A DNA stretch of 64,000 nt from Ochrobactrum vermis. GTDB lineage: Bacteria; Pseudomonadota; Alphaproteobacteria; Rhizobiales; Rhizobiaceae. A model generated the notes under the pieces. The model had not been told where the DNA came from. It saw only the letters and a program-made list of their open reading frames with translations, and did no database searches. Location of the stretch: positions 1,069,001 through 1,133,000 of the forward strand of contig NZ_PCOC01000002.1 in NCBI RefSeq assembly GCF_002975205.1, read 5' to 3'. Of the stretch, positions 56,563-64,000 are shown piece after piece (the stretch's first letter is position 1; each line of letters opens with the position of its first letter). The translations under genes and the position numbers were made by a program.

Positions 56563-57636
56563 CTATTTGTCGAACAGAAACAGGGCGTGTTCGGGTATGC
56601 GGATTTCAACATTCGCTCCAGGTTGATGGCTTTCCTGAGCATCGACCATGATGTGACGATCACCAATGCGGATCATGTGTCGCCAGAGGCCACCGGGATA
56701 GCTGGTCTGTTCGACAGTTCCGTTGAGGATTAGCTCGGAAGCTTGGGCGGGCTGGTCTGTCCCTGCCTTGGTGAGGCGAGCAGCTTCACTGCGGAAGCGC
56801 GCCGATGCCTGGCCGTCTGAAAGATTGCGACGGCCTGCAGAAATAATGCTGGCCTTGTTGTTCGCGCCCGCTGCGATCTCTATATGATCGGCCTTGATCT
56901 GGATCGGCACTTCGATCAGATTTTCGGCGCCCATAAATGCCGCTACAAAATCCGACACAGGATGGTTGTAGACCTCTTCTGGAGCTCCGGCCTGAGCGAT
57001 TTCGCCGTTATTGAGGATGACGATGCGGTCCGCCATAACCATGGCCTCTTCTCGGTCATGCGTCACGTGGACTGCCGTAATGCCGAGGCGGCGTTGCAGG
57101 GCACTGATCTCATGACGAACCGTCAGTCTGATGCGTGCATCGAGATTGGAAAGTGGCTCATCGAGCAACAAAATGTCGGGCTGAATAGCGAGGGCCCGGC
57201 CGAGCGCGACACGCTGGCGCTGTCCACCAGAAAGGGCGGAGGGTTTGCGCTCCAATAAGGCATCGAGTCCCAGTAGGCGAGCGACTTCTTCGACCTTGTG
57301 CTTGATTGTTTCTTTTCCCGCGCCGCGAATGCGCAGGCCGTAACCCATGTTCTGCGCGACTGTCATATGCGGCCAGAGCGCGTAGGACTGGAAGACAAGA
57401 GCCATGCCGCGTTTATCCGGAGGCAGTTTTGTGACGTCTCTACCGTCTACCCGTATCGCACCATCGGAGGGTGTATTAAAGCCTGCAATCGCGCGCAGCA
57501 GGGTTGTCTTGCCGCAGCCGGACGAGCCGAGAAGTGCAACGAATTCGCCCTTCTTGACGGACAAATTCACACCTTTGAGAACTTCATTGCTCCCATAACG
57601 AACGCGTGCGTCCGCCACCTCCAAAAACGCTGGCAT
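56563..57636 (-). CDS. ABC transporter ATPase (PotA/FbpC-like), first gene of the operon
   Basis: 357 aa starting MPAFLEVADARVRYGSNEVLKGV: Walker A GSSGCGKTT, VFQSYALWPHMTVAQN, signature [19 protein letters not shown], Walker [15 protein letters not shown], and a C-terminal TOBE region with VEQTSYPGGLWRHMIRIGDRHIMVD. GGGGAGGAGG precedes ATG 57636. It is the upstream end of the leftward six-gene operon (ATPase, SBP, two permeases, LacI, phosphoesterase). Confidence 0.86.
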   Translation of the reverse strand: MPAFLEVADARVRYGSNEVLKGVNLSVKKGEFVALLGSSGCGKTTLLRAIAGFNTPSDGAIRVDGRDVTKLPPDKRGMALVFQSYALWPHMTVAQNMGYGLRIRGAGKETIKHKVEEVARLLGLDALLERKPSALSGGQRQRVALGRALAIQPDILLLDEPLSNLDARIRLTVRHEISALQRRLGITAVHVTHDREEAMVMADRIVILNNGEIAQAGAPEEVYNHPVSDFVAAFMGAENLIEVPIQIKADHIEIAAGANNKASIISAGRRNLSDGQASARFRSEAARLTKAGTDQPAQASELILNGTVEQTSYPGGLWRHMIRIGDRHIMVDAQESHQPGANVEIRIPEHALFLFDK

Positions 57637-57764
57637 AAGCGCCTCCTCCCCAGGATCGCCGGCTGGTATTATTTTTTCTGCACAGCCGTGCAATTTGGAT
57701 TGAAGCATCTTTAAGCCACCTCGACAAGCCGCAAAAGTGAAATTACGCGGAAAAACAGTCTCAA

Positions 57765-57779
57765 GTTCCATTATGGAAC
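57765..57779. promoter_or_regulatory. Perfect palindrome GTTCCATTATGGAAC upstream of the ATPase operon
   Basis: Seven-base perfect arms around one central base, about 130 bp upstream of the ATPase start and between it and the sit terminator. A candidate regulator site; the sequence differs from the palindrome at 56317, so both being bound by one LacI protein is uncertain. Confidence 0.35.
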
Positions 57780-57836
57780 GTTGTCTGAAGGCTGATTAAC
57801 GAGATTTCATAACAGCTGTATGACGTATAGATGAAA

Positions 57837-57866
57837 ACGTGGACAGCTTTGCAAAGCTGTCCACGT
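57837..57866 (-). terminator. 30-bp perfect palindrome terminating the sit operon
   Basis: Fifteen-base perfect arms (ACGTGGACAGCTTTG and its complement) 58 bp after the sitD stop. On the sit strand the stem is followed by TTTTC, making a Rho-independent terminator with a very small loop. Confidence 0.75.
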
Positions 57867-57923
57867 CGCACGCAAGCGGGGGCCGACCGAGAGTACAGGA
57901 CCCGGCTTGTTATCGATGTTCAG

Positions 57924-58772
57924 TCATACTTCTTCTAGATGCTCTTCGAGTTTTGCACTTCGTCGAGAGGAGTGGATGAACGCGGCAATAAACATCGCGG
58001 TCATCAGTAGAACGATCGTTGGCGCTGGAGCGCTGTCGATGAAGAACGACAGATAGACACCAAAGAAGGACGCGATGACTGCAATCGTCACTGCGAGCAT
58101 CATCATGGTGCTGAATTTGCGTGTAAGCAGAAAGGCAATCGCGCCGGGGGCGATCAACATCGCGATGGCCAGAATGATGCCTACTGCCTTCAGAACACCA
58201 ACGATTGTCAGCGATATCAGGCAGAGCAAACCGTAGTGCAGAAAACGAACCGGGAGGCCGACTGCTCTGGCTTGTGCCGGGTCGAAAGCATGCAGTAGGA
58301 AGTCACGCCATTTGACGACAAGAACGCCAGTGGTCAGCGTAGCAATAGCTGCCGTTTCGATCAAGTCGGGCAGTGTTATGCCGAGCATGTCGCCAAACAG
58401 GATATGATCGAGATGCACTGTAGAGCGGATCGAAACGTAGAGGACGAGGCCCAGGCCGAACATGCCGGAGAATACGATACCCATCACCGTATCCTGCTTG
58501 ATGCGGCTGTTCTCGGTGAGGTAGCCGGTTGCAAGGGCGCAGGCCATACCCGCTACAAAGGCGCCAATGCCAAAAGGTATCCCGATAATATAGGCGATAA
58601 CCACACCCGGAAAGACGGCATGGCTGATCGCATCGCCCATCAGTGACCAACCTTTGAGAACCAGAAAGCACGACAGCAATGCTGTTGGGATTGCGATGAG
58701 CACGGAAATGGCTAGCGCATATTGCATAAACTCGAACTGAAAAGGGGAGGCCAGCATTTCAAGAACGGTCAT
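57924..58772 (-). CDS. sitD: Manganese/iron ABC transporter permease SitD
   Basis: A 282-aa ABC-3 family permease with about eight helices and motifs LKGWSLMGDAISHAVFPGVVIAYI, NSRIKQDTVMGIVFSGMFGLGLV and PGAIAFLLTRKFSTMM. Close relative of the adjacent SitC. ATGA overlap. It completes the SitABCD divalent metal importer in the inner membrane. Confidence 0.9.
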   Translation of the reverse strand: MTVLEMLASPFQFEFMQYALAISVLIAIPTALLSCFLVLKGWSLMGDAISHAVFPGVVIAYIIGIPFGIGAFVAGMACALATGYLTENSRIKQDTVMGIVFSGMFGLGLVLYVSIRSTVHLDHILFGDMLGITLPDLIETAAIATLTTGVLVVKWRDFLLHAFDPAQARAVGLPVRFLHYGLLCLISLTIVGVLKAVGIILAIAMLIAPGAIAFLLTRKFSTMMMLAVTIAVIASFFGVYLSFFIDSAPAPTIVLLMTAMFIAAFIHSSRRSAKLEEHLEEV

Positions 58773-59629
58773 TGCGGAGCCTCCTGGAGGGCTATCGCAG
58801 CTTTGCGACGTGCTGCCAGAAGACCGTGTTTCGGAGCAAGGACAAATACGCTGAGGAACATCAGCGTTTGGAGAACAACGATAATGCCTCCAGTCGCACC
58901 ATCCAGGAAGTAGCTTACATAGGCACCGACGAAGCTCGTAATAGATCCGACGGCAACGGCAATCCAGAGCAAGCGAGAAAAGCGATCAGTCAGCAAGTAA
59001 GCGGTAGCGCCCGGTGTGACCACCATGCAGATGACCAGAAACGCACCGACTGTTTGCATAGCCGCGACTGTGGATGCCGACAAAAGCGTGAAAAACATGA
59101 TCTTCAAGAGGTTCGGCTTGAGACCGATTGAACGCGCATGGTTCTCATCGAAGAACACCACCATCAAGTCTTTCCACTTCAAAAGAAGCAGCGACAGGGA
59201 AACGAAGCCGATAATCGCCAGTTGCAGGGTGTCTGCCGGTGTGATGGCAAGGATATTGCCGAGAACGATGGTTTGAATGCTGACAGCCGTCGGCTTGAGC
59301 GAGATCATAAACAGGCCGAGTCCAAAGAACGACGAGAAGATCAGGCCGATGATCGCGTCTTCCTTCAGCTTCGTGCGCTGGTTGAGAAAGAGCATCGCCG
59401 CTGCGGCGAGACCTCCTGAAAAGAACGCGCCAATAGAGAAGGGCAGGCCGAGCATGTAGGCGCCTGCGACACCCGGCACGATGGAATGGGAAAGAGCATC
59501 GCCGATCAGCGACCATCCTTTCAGCATGAGATAAGCTGACAGGAAGGCGCAGACACCACCGACCAACGCCGAAACCCACATGGCATTCAGCATATAATTG
59601 TAGCTGAACGGTTCAAGCAACACGGTCAT
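58769..59629 (-). CDS. sitC: Manganese/iron ABC transporter permease SitC
   Basis: 286 aa, ABC-3 family: [68 protein letters not shown]. Overlaps sitB and sitD by four bases each. SitC and SitD form a heterodimeric channel. Confidence 0.9.
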   Translation of the reverse strand: MTVLLEPFSYNYMLNAMWVSALVGGVCAFLSAYLMLKGWSLIGDALSHSIVPGVAGAYMLGLPFSIGAFFSGGLAAAAMLFLNQRTKLKEDAIIGLIFSSFFGLGLFMISLKPTAVSIQTIVLGNILAITPADTLQLAIIGFVSLSLLLLKWKDLMVVFFDENHARSIGLKPNLLKIMFFTLLSASTVAAMQTVGAFLVICMVVTPGATAYLLTDRFSRLLWIAVAVGSITSFVGAYVSYFLDGATGGIIVVLQTLMFLSVFVLAPKHGLLAARRKAAIALQEAPQ

Positions 59630-60531
59630 TGTTTCTGGCCCCCTTTCCGGGCAGAGGAGCCATCATTCTCGTACACAACGAACGGCCGTTCATCGTCTGT
59701 TATAACGCCTACTGCAGCTCGTCCTGAGTGGTCAGTCTCACCAAGCACGAGATGGCGCAGTACGCCACCGAATGTTTTTTCGAGGTTGGTTTGTGTGAAC
59801 ACTTCAGCCGTCGGTCCGTAACCAATCACTGTTCGTTTCAGTAGTACCGTGCGGTCGCAGAACTCGGGAACACTGCCTAGATTGTGTGTCGAAACCAGCA
59901 TGATGCGCCCTTCATCCCGGAGGCTGCGAAGAAGAGTGACGATTGCTTCTTCCGTCTTGACGTCGACCCCAGTGAATGGTTCGTCCAGAAGGATCACTCG
60001 CCCATCTTGTGCGAGGGCTCGGGCCAGAAATACCCGTTTCTTTTGCCCGCCCGAAAGCTCACCGATCTGTCGCTGGTGAAATTCGATCATGTTCACGCGA
60101 GCGAGTGCTTTTTCTACGGCTTCCCGGTCCGCGCGGCGCGGAATGCGCATCGTGCCCATATGGCCGTAGCGCCCCATCATGACGACATCTTCGACGAGAA
60201 CCGGAAAATTCCAGTCAACCTCCTCACTTTGCGGGACGTATGCTACGAGATTTTTCTTCAATGCAGCTCCAACCGGCATTCCAAGAATGGATATTCCACC
60301 CTTGGCGAGTTTCACAAATCCCATGATCGCTTTGAACAGGGTCGACTTGCCGGATCCGTTGACGCCGACAAGTGCTGTAATTGTGCCGGTTGGTATAGTG
60401 AAGCTTGCATTGTGCAAGGCCGTATGGCCGTTTCGGTATGTGACAGTTGCCTCTCTTACATCGATGCCGACGGCCGCGCTTTTACACAACGCGATATGGG
60501 TGTCTTCGTGAAGATCTATGGGAGCATTCAT
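59626..60531 (-). CDS. sitB: Manganese/iron ABC transporter ATPase SitB
   Basis: 301 aa: Walker [38 protein letters not shown] (family specific), signature [15 protein letters not shown], Walker [17 protein letters not shown]. The C-terminal about 35 residues are a hydrophilic tail ([28 protein letters not shown]) seen in SitB proteins. Confidence 0.9.
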   Translation of the reverse strand: MNAPIDLHEDTHIALCKSAAVGIDVREATVTYRNGHTALHNASFTIPTGTITALVGVNGSGKSTLFKAIMGFVKLAKGGISILGMPVGAALKKNLVAYVPQSEEVDWNFPVLVEDVVMMGRYGHMGTMRIPRRADREAVEKALARVNMIEFHQRQIGELSGGQKKRVFLARALAQDGRVILLDEPFTGVDVKTEEAIVTLLRSLRDEGRIMLVSTHNLGSVPEFCDRTVLLKRTVIGYGPTAEVFTQTNLEKTFGGVLRHLVLGETDHSGRAAVGVITDDERPFVVYENDGSSARKGGQKQ

Positions 60532-61430
60532 TGTTTGAGTCCTTCAGCGATCGTGCTGGAGGTGATTTTAAGGAGGTCAATAAATGTCGGCACGGGGCCG
60601 TCCGGCTCTGAAAGTGAATCGACATAAAGAACGCCTGCATACTTCGCCCCTGTTTCACGTGCTACTTGCTCGGCCGGAGCAGGAGATACCGTGCTTTCGG
60701 AAAAAACAGCGGCAATGTCGTTTCCACGCACTGCGTCAATCACTTTGCGCACCTGCTGAGGGGTGCCCTGCTGATCTGCATTGATTGGCCAAAGGTAAAG
60801 TTCCTTCAAGCCGAAGTCGCGTGCGAGATATGAAAATGCGCCTTCACTGGAAACGAGCCAGCGCTTGTCCTCCGGGATGGTCGCCAATTCATTTCGGATA
60901 GGATCAATTGTAGCTTTAATCTTCGCCTTATAAACTTCCGCGTTTGCTGTGTAGATGTCCGCGTTCGAGGGGTCGTTTTTGACAAAAGCATCGCGGATAT
61001 TGTCGACATAGATCAAGGCCGCATTTGGCGACATCCAGGCGTGAGGATTTGGTTTGCCGCCATAAGGCCCCTCGCTGATGTCGATCGGTTCAACACCGTC
61101 AGAAACAACGGCACTCGGAACATTCTTGAGCCGCGAGAAGAACTTTTCGAACCATAGTTCCAGACCAAGACCGTTCCAGAGAACCAGCTCTGCGTTTTGC
61201 GCTTTGATCAGATCTCCGGGCGTTGGTTGATAGTTGTGAATCTCGGCGCCCGGTTTCGTAATCGATTCAACTGTTGCGGCATCGCCCGCAACATTCTGTG
61301 CGATATCGGCAATAACGGTGAATGTTGTCACTGCCTTGAATTTTTCTGCAAACGCAACGCCGGCGCTTGCCCAGAGCAGAGAGCCACTCATGAGACCGAG
61401 AGCCATTGATCGTAAAATGCGATGCAGCAT
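60528..61430 (-). CDS. sitA: Manganese/iron periplasmic binding protein SitA
   Basis: A 300-aa cluster A-I metal-binding protein: signal peptide to about AGVAFA, then [42 protein letters not shown]. Likely metal ligands are the His in EIHNYQPTP, His in PNPHAWMSP, Glu in [10 protein letters not shown] and the acidic residue in [12 protein letters not shown] 61430 follows AAGGAT. Mn(II) is the usual cargo in Alphaproteobacteria. Two Mur-like boxes lie upstream. Confidence 0.9.
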   Translation of the reverse strand: MLHRILRSMALGLMSGSLLWASAGVAFAEKFKAVTTFTVIADIAQNVAGDAATVESITKPGAEIHNYQPTPGDLIKAQNAELVLWNGLGLELWFEKFFSRLKNVPSAVVSDGVEPIDISEGPYGGKPNPHAWMSPNAALIYVDNIRDAFVKNDPSNADIYTANAEVYKAKIKATIDPIRNELATIPEDKRWLVSSEGAFSYLARDFGLKELYLWPINADQQGTPQQVRKVIDAVRGNDIAAVFSESTVSPAPAEQVARETGAKYAGVLYVDSLSEPDGPVPTFIDLLKITSSTIAEGLKQ

Positions 61431-61453
61431 ATCTAAATCCTTGTTGCCAATAG

Positions 61454-61513
61454 TTTGCAATTGCATAACCGATCGATTGTTGAACGGCAAGTGTTATTGC
61501 AAGTCATTTGCAT
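61454..61513 (-). promoter_or_regulatory. Two Mur/Fur-like boxes upstream of sitA
   Basis: TTTGCAATTGCATAA (from 61454) and ATTGCAAGTCATTTGCAT (61496-61513) are TTGCAA/TTTGCA-type inverted repeats 24-83 bp upstream of the sitA ATG. They resemble the manganese-responsive sites of rhizobial Mur, which represses sitABCD when Mn is ample. Confidence 0.65.
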
Positions 61514-61702
61514 AAAGGCTGCGCGGCAATCGCAGCTCAAAATTCCGATTGCAAAACGTAACTACACGTATAAATTGTATAACACGCGGGCGTGTGCATT
61601 AATGAGTTGTATTTTTAGTGAGTGATCGCAGGAGGCTTCCCGGCCGCCGTAGAGACGGGGAGTTTGTATTCTCTGTTTTCAGATTGAGCGAGCGAGGTGA
61701 AA

Positions 61703-62578
61703 ATGAGCTTAGCGATTGATTTGCCGTTGATTATTTCACCAGATGGGAGGTCGAAGTGGGCGGATGTTGAAGAAGTGCAGATGAGCCTGTCTAAATGTGG
61801 TTTAACTTGTAGCACCACCCAAATCGGACCGGTCAGCTATCGCGGAAGCGGCATGACCTTCATCATTCTCAGAGAGCAGGTATGCAATCTAAGATGGTAT
61901 TCCACCGCGCGCATAGATGAAAAATCGAGTTGCTCGGTCGGAACTGTCTTCATCATTCCGGCTTCTACCGATTTATTAATCTATTGGCCTGAACGAACCG
62001 AAGTTGTGATTGGGCAATTTGATCAGCAGCTCTTGCAGGGGGCGCTTTTTGAAAGTTCATTATTGGAAGAAATCAACGACTTCAGGAGTGCTACAAAATT
62101 CTCGTGCAAAGAGTCTCTGCCAATATGTCATATGATCTGGGAGGAAATCTGCCAGCGGAGTGGGCAAGGCGGACCTTACTTAGATGCTCTCGGCTTAGTT
62201 CTAAGCCACACGATAGCTCGCAGCCTGTTGAATGATAGGGCTTTAATCGACAGCAAGGGCGGGCTTAGCGCAATAGACTGTCACCAGATCGAAACATATC
62301 TCAACCAGAACTTTCACAAGCCTCTTTCAGTTCCTGATATGGCTGAGATGCTAGGAATTTCGGCAGGGCATTTTTCTACGTGTTTTAGAATTAGTTTTGG
62401 GCAGACGCCTCACCAGTATCTGATGGGATTGAGGCTTGATGAGGCTGAGCGGTGTCTCAGAAAAACATCTATGACGATTAGCGAGATTGCGCGCCATTTG
62501 AATTTTTCCAGCCAAAGTCATCTAACGACCGCTTTACGGAAATATCGACACGCAACCCCTGGGGAATTACGCAGGTAG
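61703..62578 (+). CDS. AraC family transcriptional regulator
   Basis: A 291-aa regulator with an N-terminal sensor region without clear family signature (RGSGMTFIILREQVCNLRWYSTARIDEKSSCSVGTVFIIPAS) and a C-terminal AraC DNA-binding domain (about 190-290; KPLSVPDMAEMLGISAGHFSTCFRISFGQTPHQYLMGLRLDEAERCLRKTSMTISEIARHLNFSSQSHLTTALRKY). GAGGTGA precedes ATG 61703. It is AT-richer than its neighbours and lies 38 bp from an IS element, so recent acquisition is possible. Target unknown. Confidence 0.85.
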   Translation: MSLAIDLPLIISPDGRSKWADVEEVQMSLSKCGLTCSTTQIGPVSYRGSGMTFIILREQVCNLRWYSTARIDEKSSCSVGTVFIIPASTDLLIYWPERTEVVIGQFDQQLLQGALFESSLLEEINDFRSATKFSCKESLPICHMIWEEICQRSGQGGPYLDALGLVLSHTIARSLLNDRALIDSKGGLSAIDCHQIETYLNQNFHKPLSVPDMAEMLGISAGHFSTCFRISFGQTPHQYLMGLRLDEAERCLRKTSMTISEIARHLNFSSQSHLTTALRKYRHATPGELRR

Positions 62579-62612
62579 ATCTTTAAAGAAGAGTTTGTCA
62601 GAAAAGACCTAC

Positions 62613-63062
62613 TTAGGCCGTGTGGACGGATTTGATTAAGATGAAAGCAGAAGCGATTGCGACGATGGATCGGAAGTTTCTTGCTGTTTTCTCGCAGCGT
62701 AATGCGACACGTTTGAACCGTTTGAGCTTCCCCATCATTTGTTCGATACGTGCGCGACCTCGATAAAGCGCCGTGGCAAAATGCTTCGGAATATTACGCC
62801 TGTTTGATCTGTAGGGGATCACAGGGATAGCGCCAGCCTTTCGCGCAATCTCTCGATTAACGTCGCTATCATAGCCTTTGTCAGCAATGATAGCGCGGTG
62901 CCTGACTTGAGGGCCCGTGTCCATGAGGCTTTCAAACTGTTTGCTATCGGAGGCTTCGCCTCCGGTCAGTTCAAAGCCAAGGGGCTGACCATTTCGGTCG
63001 GTTTTCAGATGGATTTTGGTTCCGAACCCTCCACGAGACCGGCCGAGCGCTTGACCTTCCTG
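62613..63062 (-). CDS. IS5-family transposase, second part (orfB, reached by -1 frameshift)
   Basis: Read in the -1 frame from the GGGGGC slip site at 63062, this encodes 149 residues starting QEGQALGRSRGGFGTK, the canonical continuation of IS427-group transposases. It contains the second catalytic Asp in IADKGYDSD and the Glu in RGRARIEQMMGKLKRF. The stop TAA (62613-62615) is formed by the host TA target duplication plus the next host base. With orfA it would give a 260-aa transposase. Confidence 0.8.
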   Translation of the reverse strand, partial: QEGQALGRSRGGFGTKIHLKTDRNGQPLGFELTGGEASDSKQFESLMDTGPQVRHRAIIADKGYDSDVNREIARKAGAIPVIPYRSNRRNIPKHFATALYRGRARIEQMMGKLKRFKRVALRCEKTARNFRSIVAIASAFILIKSVHTA

Positions 63063-63490
63063 CCCCCTTTAGCGCCTGCTGCAGATACATGGGCGCGAAT
63101 GACGGTGCTGTCGAACATAGCGATAAGATGAGCGCTTTCATCAAGCCCAGCCAAAATGGAAAAATAGTCCTCGAAAACACCTGCTTTACCTAAACGGTCA
63201 AAACGCTTCCATACGCTGTTCCAGTTACCAAACCGCTCAGGCAAAGCCCGCCATGAGATGTTGTGAAGGGTGAAATAATGCAACGCCTCAAGGAATAGGC
63301 GGTCATTTTTAGCTTTCGCGCCAACGGCTGGCAGACAAGTCCGAAAAACCTCAAGTGCCAGTTCATAGTCATTTTCTGTCATCTTGGTGCACATTACTGA
63401 CCTCCAAATCACGTCAGCAATATGTGAATCACGTCGAGAGAAAGTCTGGAACCGGAAAACTTATACCTGAGTCAATTCGTCCACACGGCG
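62616..63490 (-). mobile_element. IS5-family (IS427-group-like) insertion sequence, 875 bp
   Basis: The ends are inverted repeats GGCCGTGTGGACGGATTTGA (left) and, complemented, CGCCGTGTGGACGAATTGAC (right), with nine identical bases GCCGTGTGG after a first-base mismatch. A TA duplication flanks the element (62614-62615 and 63491-63492). It carries orfA/orfB in overlapping frames on the minus strand. Both frames and both ends are intact, so it may be active. It sits between an AraC gene and a small membrane-protein gene without disrupting either. Confidence 0.88.
63005..63394 (-). CDS. IS5-family transposase, first part (orfA)
   Basis: 129 aa from ATG 63394 (GGAGGTCAGTA upstream): MCTKMTENDYELALEVF..., helix-rich N-terminal domain with ISWRALPERFGNWNSVWKRF and the first catalytic Asp in AMFDSTVIRAHVSAAGAKGG. 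In frame 0 it ends soon after in non-family sequence (RKVKRSAGLVEGSEPKSI). The family sequence continues in the -1 frame from the A3G5C run at 63062-63070. Confidence 0.82.
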   Translation of the reverse strand: MCTKMTENDYELALEVFRTCLPAVGAKAKNDRLFLEALHYFTLHNISWRALPERFGNWNSVWKRFDRLGKAGVFEDYFSILAGLDESAHLIAMFDSTVIRAHVSAAGAKGGRKVKRSAGLVEGSEPKSI

Positions 63491-63544
63491 TAGCCATTGC
63501 ACTGCTTTGGTGATGGCAATTTAGTGCTGCTTAAAAATTCATGG

Positions 63545-63847
63545 TCACCTTTGCGTATCTGTCGACTTTCGCTTCAGCCATTTGCGCCAGATATGAATCT
63601 CACTTTTGCGACGCCAGCGACGGACGCGATGAGAATCATGTGAAAGGACGATTAGTCCGAGTGGGAGCATCCAGAAACCGAGAATCGGAAGAAAGCCAAG
63701 TGAGCCGCCGACTAGGAGTGTGCCGCCAAGTGTGCGGCGCATCATGACAGATTGCGGCATTGGTATTCGTCGACCAAGAATCACAATGGTTTTTTTTCGG
63801 GTTGTTTCGGCGTATTGATCATTCACAGGCGGATCTCTTCGGCTCAT
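63545..63847 (-). CDS. Small membrane protein of unknown function
   Basis: 100 aa. A basic N-terminal third (TTRKKTIVILGRRIPM), one or two hydrophobic segments at about 40-70 (TLGGTLLVGGSLGFLPILGFWMLPLGLIVL) and a strongly basic tail (RRWRRKSEIHIWRKWLKRK). It resembles short PGPGW-type putative transmembrane proteins of Brucellaceae. No good ribosome site precedes ATG 63847, and an internal start is possible. Function unknown. Confidence 0.6.
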   Translation of the reverse strand: MSRRDPPVNDQYAETTRKKTIVILGRRIPMPQSVMMRRTLGGTLLVGGSLGFLPILGFWMLPLGLIVLSHDSHRVRRWRRKSEIHIWRKWLKRKSTDTQR

Positions 63848-63937
63848 ATGTTACAATTCACAGGAGGAAAACGTCCCAGAGAATATAGGGTTTCGAGGGC
63901 ATAATGCAAAAAGATGAAAAAAAATGGATTTAGCCCT

Positions 63938-63966
63938 TTGCAAACGTGAAATCCTTTTGCTATACG
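63938..63966 (+). promoter_or_regulatory. Strong sigma-70-like promoter at right edge
   Basis: TTGCAA (63938-63943), a 17-bp spacer and TATACG (63961-63966) point rightward with no coding start in the remaining 34 bp. The last bases, TGTTCCCCG, would fit the 5' end of a stable RNA such as a tRNA, but the window stops there. Confidence 0.5.
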
Positions 63967-64000
63967 CCACATCGCTGACGCAACGAGCACCTGTTCCCCG

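Noticed and set aside
63005..63394. Transposase as a frameshifted pseudogene
   Set aside because: A slippery A3G5C run at the break restores the family consensus by a -1 shift, so programmed frameshifting is the better explanation.

Overview
The window looks like a stretch of a Brucellaceae genome (Brucella/Ochrobactrum group, Hyphomicrobiales, Alphaproteobacteria). The reasons are the moderate GC content, tightly packed ATGA-overlapping operons, a ugpBAEC operon, the rhizobial arrangement pcaDCHGB-pcaQ / pobA-pobR (AraC type) / pcaR-pcaIJF, a sitABCD manganese operon with Mur-like boxes, and dispersed palindromes beginning GCGCATCCCGAA. The gene content (seven complete ABC importers plus catabolic enzymes) fits a secondary chromosome or other accessory replicon; that last point is inference.

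Layout. 1-5.9 kb: a truncated DenD-like dehydrogenase, then an FAD-linked oxidase, a GntR regulator, gluconate 5-dehydrogenase and gluconokinase, converging on a DASS-type anion permease. 5.9-10.2 kb: ugpBAEC (sn-glycerol-3-phosphate uptake). 10.5-16.1 kb: a LacI regulator with an 18-bp perfect palindromic operator, followed by a polar-amino-acid-type ABC importer, a D-2-hydroxyacid dehydrogenase and a small alpha-beta barrel protein. 16.1-24.1 kb: a divergent M19 dipeptidase and a dppABCDF-like operon ending in a D-aminopeptidase-like serine hydrolase. 24.2-25.9 kb: adenine deaminase. 25.9-30.5 kb: a LIV-type (HAAT) importer lying downstream of pcaB. 30.6-41.3 kb: a complete branch from 4-hydroxybenzoate to central metabolism (pobA, pcaHG, pcaB, pcaC, pcaD, pcaIJ, pcaF) with the regulators PcaQ, PobR and PcaR. 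41.4-45.6 kb: a PotDABC-like importer. 45.7-51.8 kb: an Lrp regulator divergent from a lysine 6-dehydrogenase-like enzyme, two tandem orphan periplasmic binding proteins, a DadA-like oxidase and an aldo/keto reductase. 51.8-57.6 kb: an iron/polyamine-like ABC importer operon that also encodes a LacI regulator and a 2H phosphoesterase. 57.9-61.4 kb: sitABCD. 61.7-64 kb: an AraC regulator, an 875-bp IS5-family (IS427-like) element whose transposase needs a -1 frameshift, a small membrane protein, and at the right edge a strong stable-RNA-like promoter.

The genes form a nutrient-scavenging hub. Each importer sits next to a dedicated regulator and often next to the enzymes that would consume its cargo. 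The best-supported regulatory links are PcaQ to its ATAACC-N4-AGTTAT box, the first LacI to the operator just downstream of its own gene, and Lrp and Mur-like sites upstream of their expected targets. The least-described modules are the LacI/amino-acid-type importer/2-hydroxyacid dehydrogenase cluster, the D-peptide uptake and hydrolysis cluster, and the ABC importer operon with the 2H phosphoesterase. No tRNA, rRNA or CRISPR array is visible inside the window.
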